DNA of 10,863 nt from the NCBI GenBank assembly GCA_036502165.1, contig DASXZC010000584.1, positions 1 through 10,863 of the forward strand, written 5' to 3'. The translations under genes were made by a program, and so were the position numbers. This document shows positions 6,124 through 10,863 of the stretch, one piece after another; the first letter of the stretch is position 1, and each line of letters begins with the position of its first letter. The notes under the pieces are model-generated. The model had not been told where the DNA came from, did not search any database, and saw nothing but the letters and a program-made list of their open reading frames with translations. This DNA comes from F-183 sp036502165. GTDB lineage: Bacteria; Acidobacteriota; Terriglobia; Bryobacterales; Bryobacteraceae.

Positions 6124-7059
6124 ATGAGTGACAACGCTCAACCGAACAATATGAATCACACAACTGAACCCGCCGCGCAGGCAACCAGCAGCAGCAGTTC
6201 ATCCGGAAGCGGATGGGCCGCCAAGGGCATACTCGCCCTCGCTCTGGCTGCGGTTTTTTGTGGTTGGCTTTACCAGTCCACCAAACTCAACGACGAATTG
6301 ACGAACGTCCGCCACCAACTGACTTCGTCACAGCAGCAGATCTCGGATTTGCAGGGCCAAGTCGGCACCACCAGTGCGGACGCCAAGCGGCAAGTCGCCG
6401 AGACGGTCACCAAAGTGAACCAGCAACTCGAGCAGGCCCGCAAGGAAGGGCTAGTGAATACCCGCTACGCTCAAGCCGCCGCTCGCCAGCAGGCTGGCAA
6501 AGTGATGACCGAGCTCTCTGCTAAGAACACCGAACTGTTGGCGCAGATCGATCAGCTCAAAAAGGACAACACCGACAAGTCGTCGGAAGTCGACCAGACG
6601 CTGACCGGTATCAAAGGTGACGTCGGCGACGTCAAGACTCAGGTCGCTTCGACCAAAGCCGAACTCGACAATACCAACACCGATCTGCGGCGCGCAGTCG
6701 GCGATATGGGAGTGTTGAGCGGATTGATCGCCACCACATCCTCGCAGCTTTCTGAGCTCCGAAAGCTCGGTGAGCGCAACTACATCGAATTCACTCTCGC
6801 GAAGAATCAAGGACCGCAAAAGGTCGGCGACATCAAGATTGCCCTGAAGAAGACCGACGCGAAGCGGAACCGCTTCACCTTCGATGTTCTGGCCGACGAC
6901 AAAATGGTCGAGAAGCGCGACAAGACCGTCAACGAACCGGTTCAGTTCTATCTCGCCTCGGCCCGCCAGCCCTATGAAGTGGTCATCAACTCCGTGACCA
7001 AAGACAGCGTGAAGGGCTATCTGTCGGTGCCGAAAACAAAGCTGATGGCACAGCGCTAA
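6124..7059 (+). CDS. Membrane-anchored coiled-coil protein with C-terminal beta-rich domain, function unknown
   Basis: The 311-residue protein has four parts. A polar, Ser-rich cytoplasmic tail (1-30) includes a run of six serines at 22-27. One membrane helix follows (about 32-50), then a long Gln/Lys/Asp/Thr-rich coiled coil (about 52-215), then a C-terminal domain from about 220. That domain starts NYIEFTLAKNQ and contains ALKKTDAKRNRFTF, the ADDK...EKRDKTVNEPVQFY stretch and GYLSVPK. It should fold as beta strands outside the membrane. I recall similar uncharacterised acidobacterial proteins with the YYEF...LKK.D.KK.KFT...DDK..EKKDK..NEP.QFY pattern, but no assigned function. There is no enzyme motif. 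A structural or envelope-spanning role is a guess from shape only. Tandem sigma-54 promoter matches and a strong ribosome binding site precede it. Confidence 0.8.
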   Translation: MSDNAQPNNMNHTTEPAAQATSSSSSSGSGWAAKGILALALAAVFCGWLYQSTKLNDELTNVRHQLTSSQQQISDLQGQVGTTSADAKRQVAETVTKVNQQLEQARKEGLVNTRYAQAAARQQAGKVMTELSAKNTELLAQIDQLKKDNTDKSSEVDQTLTGIKGDVGDVKTQVASTKAELDNTNTDLRRAVGDMGVLSGLIATTSSQLSELRKLGERNYIEFTLAKNQGPQKVGDIKIALKKTDAKRNRFTFDVLADDKMVEKRDKTVNEPVQFYLASARQPYEVVINSVTKDSVKGYLSVPKTKLMAQR

Positions 7060-7073
7060 AACCGTTGTATGAT
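7045..7073 (+). promoter_or_regulatory. Possible sigma-70 promoter for the ridA-like gene
   Basis: TATGAT (7068-7073) matches the -10 consensus at 5 of 6 positions. ATGGCA (7045-7050), 17 bases upstream, matches TTGACA at 4 of 6. Transcription would start near 7080, just before the AAAGGAGA site. The -35 lies within the last codons of the coiled-coil gene. If real, the ridA-like gene can be expressed independently of the sigma-54 promoters upstream, although read-through is also likely. Confidence 0.4.
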
Positions 7074-7081
7074 TGTCGTTC

Positions 7082-7089
7082 AAAGGAGA
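7082..7089 (+). promoter_or_regulatory. Ribosome binding site that decides the ridA-like start
   Basis: AAAGGAGA lies 5 bases before the ATG at 7095. It supports this start over an in-frame alternative at 7065, which would place the ribosome binding site inside the coding region and push the twin-arginine motif away from the N-terminus. Confidence 0.8.
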
Positions 7090-7094
7090 TTCCG

Positions 7095-7577
7095 ATGAAC
7101 GACATGTCAAACGAGAAGAAAAACAGCCGCCGTACGCTTCTGAAAAGAGGAGCTACGGCGGCTGGCGTTTTTGCGGCAGCCGCGGGAGCTGAGGTTCCGA
7201 TCGCAAAGGCTGCTGAAGGCGGATTGAGCAAGAGGGTCCACTATCCGAAACCGGCCAAGATTCCGTTGTTCTCAGCCGCAGTTTCATACGGCAATCTTCT
7301 GTTCCTCTCCGGCAAAGGTGCTCACTATGAAGGCGACATCAAACAGCACACCAAGACCGTGCTCGACGACCTCGAAAAGGAACTCGTCAACGCTGGCTCG
7401 TCCATGGAGAAAGTACTAAAGGTAACGGTGTTCCTCGCGAAGGCCGAAGATTATGCGCCTATGAACGAAGTTTTCCATGGACGGTTCGGCTCCGAGCCGC
7501 CTGTGCGAACGACCGTCGCTGCCGCTTGGATTCCGGGCAATTCGCTGGTCGAAATGGACGTCATCGCGTACATCTAA
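7095..7577 (+). CDS. Tat-exported RidA-family (YjgF/YER057c/UK114) protein
   Basis: The 160-residue protein begins with a twin-arginine signal: S11-R12-R13-T-L-L-K, then the Ala/Gly-rich segment GATAAGVFAAAAGAEVP and a likely cleavage near the AKAA at about 37-40. The mature part is a complete RidA domain. It has YGNLLFLSGKGAHYEGDI near its start, the helix TVLDDLEKELVNAGSSMEKVLKVTVFL, and the C-terminal signature PVRTTVAAAWIPGNSLVEMDVIAY. R138 and E153 correspond to the active-site Arg and Glu of enamine/imine deaminases (R105 and E120 in E. coli RidA, from memory). Canonical RidA is cytoplasmic and hydrolyses 2-aminoacrylate made by PLP enzymes, so export implies another substrate or role. 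It follows the coiled-coil gene by 35 bases and converges with the beta-glucosidase gene. Confidence 0.9.
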   Translation: MNDMSNEKKNSRRTLLKRGATAAGVFAAAAGAEVPIAKAAEGGLSKRVHYPKPAKIPLFSAAVSYGNLLFLSGKGAHYEGDIKQHTKTVLDDLEKELVNAGSSMEKVLKVTVFLAKAEDYAPMNEVFHGRFGSEPPVRTTVAAAWIPGNSLVEMDVIAYI

Positions 7578-7587
7578 AGTTCGCCCG

Positions 7588-9813
7588 TCAGGGCCGGTAG
7601 AGCGTGTGCAACATACCTCGTGAGTCGCCGCCGGCCCAGACGTCGAATTGCTCGTGCTTTTCGAAGATCCATTTTTTCGAGACAGGGTTCCAATATCTCA
7701 ACTGCTCTTCGCCGAGTGGGAACTCGAGCGAGCGCTTCTCGCCGGGCTCGAGTTGTACACGCGCGAACCCTTTCAATTCACGCTTCGGACGCGATGCTCC
7801 TCCGGCGCGCTGATGAATGTAGAGCTGAGTGACTTCGACTCCCGGACGCGATCCGGTGTTCCTGACATCAACTGAGACGCGGCCTGATCCTGCGATATGC
7901 AAGTTCGTGTATTCGAATGTCGTATAGCTCAACCCATAGCCGAATGGATATTGCGGCGTGCCGGGTTGATCCCAATAGCGCGAAGAGAACATCTGCGATC
8001 CTTCGGGTTGATGCGTCAGATTACTCTCGAGGAACAGAGGCTCTTGCCCGACACTGCGCGGCCATGTCACCGGAAGCTTGCCTCCTGGCGATGCGTCGCC
8101 ATACAGAAGATCGGCGATTGCGTTGCCACCTTCGCTGCCCGGATACCAAGCTTCGAGGATCGCCGGCACATGCGATGCGGCCCAGCCGATGTTCACCGGA
8201 CGTCCACTGAAGAGCACGAGTACGACTGGTTTGCCGGTTGCGACGACGGCTTCCATCAACTGCTGCTGGCGGCCGGGTAAATTGAGGCTCGAGCGTGAGG
8301 CGAGTTCACCACTCATCAGTGCGAGCTCGCCGAGTGCGAGCACCACTACATCCGCGCGCCTGGCGGCTTCGACAGCATCGGTGAAGGCTTCGCCGGCTTG
8401 CGCTTCGGTCCAAGGCGTTTCCGGTTTGCCGCCCATCAACTGGTCGAACATCGAGGGAATTTGCTTGCGGAGTTGCACTCCCTTGACGACTTCGACAGTG
8501 ACGCCGCGCGCCTTCAGGCCTTGCGCGAGCGTGACTGCATCGAGAGTTTGCCCCATCGCCTGCCAAGAGCCGAGCGTGTCGAACACGGAATCGCCGAGCG
8601 GACCGATCAAGGCGATCTTCTGACCTGCATTTGCTTTGAGGGGCAAGAGTCCGCCTTCGTTCCGCAACAATACTGCTGACCGCTGCGCGGCTTCGCGCGC
8701 GAGTTTCAAGTGCTCGGGGGCGCGGGACACTTTCGCGAGGAGCGCGGCGTCGCCATAGGGATGCTCGAACAATCCCATTTCGAATTTCACCTTCAAAATC
8801 GAGCGGACGGAATCGTCGATCACGGACATCGGCACCTTACCGCTCTTCACGGCTGCTGCGAGATTCTCGAGATAAGTGCGGCTGCCCATGTCCATGTCGA
8901 CTCCGGCGAGGAGGGCGCGCTGGGCCGAGTCTTGCGGGCTGCTCGCGAATCCATGAGTCTGGAGGTCGCGGACGGCGAAGGCGTCGCTGACGACAAATCC
9001 TTTGAATCCCCAAATTTTTCGCAGGACATCACGGAGGAGGAAGGCGTTGCCCGTGGCCGGCACGTCGTTCAGATCCATGTAGGCGCTCATGAAGGTTCCC
9101 GCTCCGGCATCGAGAGCGGCTTTGAATGGCGGGAAATAAACGTTCCAGAGCAGCACATCAGGAATGTAGGCGGAGTCGTAGTCGCGCCCGCCGTCGGCCG
9201 CTCCGTAGCCGGCGAAGTGCTTGGCGCAAGCGAGCATGCGATCGGCCGCGGATGACAGATGATCGCCCTGAAAGCCGCGGATCTGGGCTCGGGCGACAGC
9301 GGCTCCGAGAACGGGATCCTCTCCGGCGCCTTCTACGATGCGGCCCCAGCGAGCGTCACGCGCGATGTCGAGCATCGGCGCGAACGTCCATTGAATACCG
9401 GCGGCGCGCGATTCCCTTGCGGCGATCTGTTGGCCTTTTTCGATGAGATCCATGTCCCATGAGGCGGCCATCGCGAAAGGCACGGGGAAGACAGTGCGGA
9501 AGCCGTGGATGACGTCGAGTCCGAAAAGGGCGGGGATTTTGAGGCGTGTTTCCTCGACGGCGATTTTTTGCAGGCGATTGATCGAGGCGGGGTCGGAGAG
9601 CCAGAGGATCGATCCGCCTTGACCCTTGCGCACGCGGTCGTCGATCTTCACGGGGTCGGGGATCAGCGGGAGTCCGGCGAGTTGCGTGAGCTGGCCGATC
9701 TTTTCATCGAGCGTCATCTGACGGAGCAGAGCTTCGGCGCGGTCAGCGGGAGCGGGTTGAGCGAAAGCGGCTGCGAGCGGGATGAAGATGAGGGCGAAGT
9801 TGCGGCTTGGCAT
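7588..9813 (-). CDS. bglX: Secreted GH3 beta-glucosidase, BglX type
   Basis: With the start at 9813 the protein is 741 residues and opens with a signal peptide, MPSRNFALIFIPLAAAFA, cleaved before QP. The GH3 N-terminal barrel follows from MTLDEKIGQL, with KHFAGYG (K198-H199) for substrate binding and the nucleophile D277 in GFVVSDAFAVRDL. The second alpha/beta domain includes AAQRSAVLLRNEGGLLPL and ALGELALMSGELASR; E503 there is the likely acid/base. The region GSEGGNAIADLLYGDASPGGKLPVTWPRS and a fibronectin-III-like domain (about 640-730, after YPFGYGLSYTTF) complete the BglX layout. It should release glucose from beta-linked oligosaccharides in the periplasm. An upstream in-frame ATG at 9861 would add 16 residues ahead of the signal peptide and is less likely. 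The length and motifs are complete. The gene stands alone and ends 10 bases from the converging ridA-like gene. Confidence 0.93.
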   Translation of the reverse strand: MPSRNFALIFIPLAAAFAQPAPADRAEALLRQMTLDEKIGQLTQLAGLPLIPDPVKIDDRVRKGQGGSILWLSDPASINRLQKIAVEETRLKIPALFGLDVIHGFRTVFPVPFAMAASWDMDLIEKGQQIAARESRAAGIQWTFAPMLDIARDARWGRIVEGAGEDPVLGAAVARAQIRGFQGDHLSSAADRMLACAKHFAGYGAADGGRDYDSAYIPDVLLWNVYFPPFKAALDAGAGTFMSAYMDLNDVPATGNAFLLRDVLRKIWGFKGFVVSDAFAVRDLQTHGFASSPQDSAQRALLAGVDMDMGSRTYLENLAAAVKSGKVPMSVIDDSVRSILKVKFEMGLFEHPYGDAALLAKVSRAPEHLKLAREAAQRSAVLLRNEGGLLPLKANAGQKIALIGPLGDSVFDTLGSWQAMGQTLDAVTLAQGLKARGVTVEVVKGVQLRKQIPSMFDQLMGGKPETPWTEAQAGEAFTDAVEAARRADVVVLALGELALMSGELASRSSLNLPGRQQQLMEAVVATGKPVVLVLFSGRPVNIGWAASHVPAILEAWYPGSEGGNAIADLLYGDASPGGKLPVTWPRSVGQEPLFLESNLTHQPEGSQMFSSRYWDQPGTPQYPFGYGLSYTTFEYTNLHIAGSGRVSVDVRNTGSRPGVEVTQLYIHQRAGGASRPKRELKGFARVQLEPGEKRSLEFPLGEEQLRYWNPVSKKWIFEKHEQFDVWAGGDSRGMLHTLYRP

Positions 9814-10046
9814 TTGGGCTGTAAACCTGCGGCTGATCCTATCATTCCTTTGATGCGTCATGGGCGGCGAGGCGTTTGCGGGAGGCGTGCTCCGATCCTA
9901 ATTTAACGGCTGGGCTCGGAGATTCGACGTGCTTTGCGGGGCGAAGTGCGGTAACGCATTTACCGGATGAAGAAGATATTCCAGCTATGATTTGGCAGCT
10001 CGCCGGATTGCGGATGGCGATCAAGGCGCATATCCTCGGAACGGGT
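9814..10046. other. Intergenic gap, 233 bases, upstream of bglX
   Basis: I see no gene with family resemblance on either strand. Small open frames here give peptides I do not recognise. The stretch must hold the promoter of the beta-glucosidase gene and the end of the transcript of the right-edge gene, but I cannot point to a clear -10/-35 pair or a T-tailed hairpin. Minor inverted repeats exist: CTCCGA at 9890-9895 with TCGGAG at 9916-9921, and a GGTAA-CGCAT-TTACC hairpin near 9950-9965. They are too short to interpret. Confidence 0.55.
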
Positions 10047-10863
10047 CTAATCGTCGAAAGGACGTTGGACGCTCTTGATGGGTGAAAGTATGAACTCCAT
10101 ATGGAAGGATCGCTGCGCATTCGATCTTCGCCATTCCTGATAGATCCAGATCCCGGGTGCATGGTGCGCTTTAATAATGAGGTTGAGAATGTCACGAGCG
10201 CTTCGATCCGCAATATTGAGGGGCAGTTCGTCGAGAGGCGCCGCCAAGGCCTGCGCGGGGTTCGGATATTGAGTTCTGTCAACGAGCCCCAATGCTGCGG
10301 CATGCGCCTTAAGCTCGGGCGTCGAGAGGACCAGAAGAACCGATCCGAGAGGGTCGGTCGTAGGGTGCGGAATGTCAAGGTGCTCGACCCTCGTCCCAAG
10401 AAGGTCGGAGATCCGGGAATCCACGAGATTAATGGCGGACGAGTTCCAATCGAACGACAGTTCGGGGCGAGCGGCGCGGATTCTTTCTATGACTTCCGCA
10501 ACCGTCTTAGCTCCAAACGAGCAGACAGACTCGGGGCGTTGGGGCGGGGAGAGTGCGATTCCACCCGAAAGTCCCGCTGCTCGAATGGCGGCGGAAAAGG
10601 TCGAAACAACATTCTGTTCCTTTGTGAACGTTTCCGGTGTAACGGTTTTCGCGAGTGCTGCATCCAGGGTCGGTGACGTACCGGGCGAGGTGAGACGCTC
10701 ACCCGATATCTCATTGGTGCAACCTGCCTCGACGGGCCCCGTGGGAACGGTCAGTTCGAACGAAGCCGTTATTTTGACGCCGATGCCCCCGGCATCAACG
10801 AGTCGCGAGAACGTAGCCAAATATGTGCCAGCCGGTAGAATCCAGTATTCGCTTAGATCGAGA
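10047..10863 (-). CDS. Exported-type hypothetical protein with beta-sandwich and STN-like regions (5' truncated by window edge)
   Basis: On the minus strand the frame is open from the right edge to the TAG at 10047-10049, giving 271 visible residues. A TTG at 10820 could be taken as a start, but the 14 codons before it (DLSEYWILPAGTY) continue the domain, so the gene begins outside the window. The first visible 45 residues (D-L-S-E-Y-W-x-L-PAGTY ... VKITASFELTVP) look like the end of a beta-sandwich resembling the 'kYy.L.PGtYtv....vkSn.itvtV' domain of acidobacterial exported proteins. Later, TVAEVIERIRAARPELSFDW followed by INLVDSRI, and ARDILNLIIKAHHAPGIWIY, recall an STN/secretin-type alpha-beta repeat. 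Two cysteines follow the sandwich. Function is unknown. The frame choice is firm; the domain calls are tentative. Confidence 0.65.
   Translation of the reverse strand, partial: LDLSEYWILPAGTYLATFSRLVDAGGIGVKITASFELTVPTGPVEAGCTNEISGERLTSPGTSPTLDAALAKTVTPETFTKEQNVVSTFSAAIRAAGLSGGIALSPPQRPESVCSFGAKTVAEVIERIRAARPELSFDWNSSAINLVDSRISDLLGTRVEHLDIPHPTTDPLGSVLLVLSTPELKAHAAALGLVDRTQYPNPAQALAAPLDELPLNIADRSARDILNLIIKAHHAPGIWIYQEWRRSNAQRSFHMEFILSPIKSVQRPFDD

Noticed and set aside
6451..7110. Long minus-strand frame opposite the coiled-coil gene
   Set aside because: It mirrors the repetitive codon pattern of the coiled coil; the + strand has the ribosome binding site, the membrane helix and a coherent domain layout.
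7583..7594. GCCC-GTCA-GGGC hairpin between the converging ridA-like and bglX genes as a bidirectional terminator
   Set aside because: A four-pair stem with no T-tract on either strand is too weak to call.
9814..9861. Upstream start for the beta-glucosidase at 9861
   Set aside because: It would place 16 residues, including a chance RR pair, ahead of a good signal peptide, with no ribosome binding site in front.
9876..10085. Small + strand frame of 69 residues in the gap upstream of bglX
   Set aside because: There is no ribosome binding site or recognisable motif, and it runs into the antisense end of the right-edge gene. It could be a gene remnant but nothing supports that.
9842..10399. Minus-strand frame of about 185 residues overlapping the right-edge gene
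   Set aside because: It lies largely over the better-supported frame that ends at 10047, is Arg/Ser/Pro-rich and shows no domain.

Overview
The window reads as one stretch of an Acidobacteriota chromosome, most likely near Bryobacterales/Solibacter. It is GC-rich and densely coding. Several proteins resemble families I associate with that phylum: the truncated left-edge protein, the membrane-anchored coiled-coil protein at 6124-7059 and the truncated exported protein at the right edge. The assignment is inference from family resemblance; there is no rRNA or other marker here. I see no tRNA, rRNA, CRISPR array, insertion sequence, origin or phage gene.

Left part. The 3' end of an acidobacterial hypothetical gene (1-554) is followed by a 235-base gap. 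Then come four tightly packed + strand genes: a secreted M28 metallopeptidase of the glutamate carboxypeptidase II (PSMA) type (790-3039), an exported DsbA/thioredoxin-like protein with a CPDC active site (3055-3627), a GT2 polyprenyl-phosphate glycosyltransferase with a TTG start (3645-4619) and a multi-pass GT-C type glycosyltransferase (4603-5979). Gaps are 15 and 17 bases, then a 17-base overlap, so they look like one transcript. The GT2/GT-C pair should make a lipid-linked sugar and transfer it outside the cytoplasm. The peptidase and oxidoreductase act in the same compartment.

Middle part. A 144-base gap (5980-6123) carries two good matches to the sigma-54 -24/-12 promoter, in tandem. 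They face a gene for a single-pass membrane protein with a long periplasmic coiled coil and a C-terminal beta-rich domain (6124-7059). Next is a RidA-family protein with a twin-arginine export signal (7095-7577), which has a strong ribosome binding site and perhaps its own sigma-70 promoter.

Right part. A secreted GH3 beta-glucosidase of the BglX type (9813-7588, minus strand) converges on the ridA-like gene with 10 bases between stops. After a 233-base gap, a second minus-strand gene runs off the right edge (10863-10047). It encodes an exported-looking protein with the end of a beta-sandwich domain and a possible STN-like domain.

The points most worth a second look are the tandem sigma-54 promoters, the Tat-exported RidA, the loss of glutamate-recognition residues in the PSMA-like peptidase, and the peptidase/oxidoreductase/glycosyltransferase cluster. 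None is proof of a new system.
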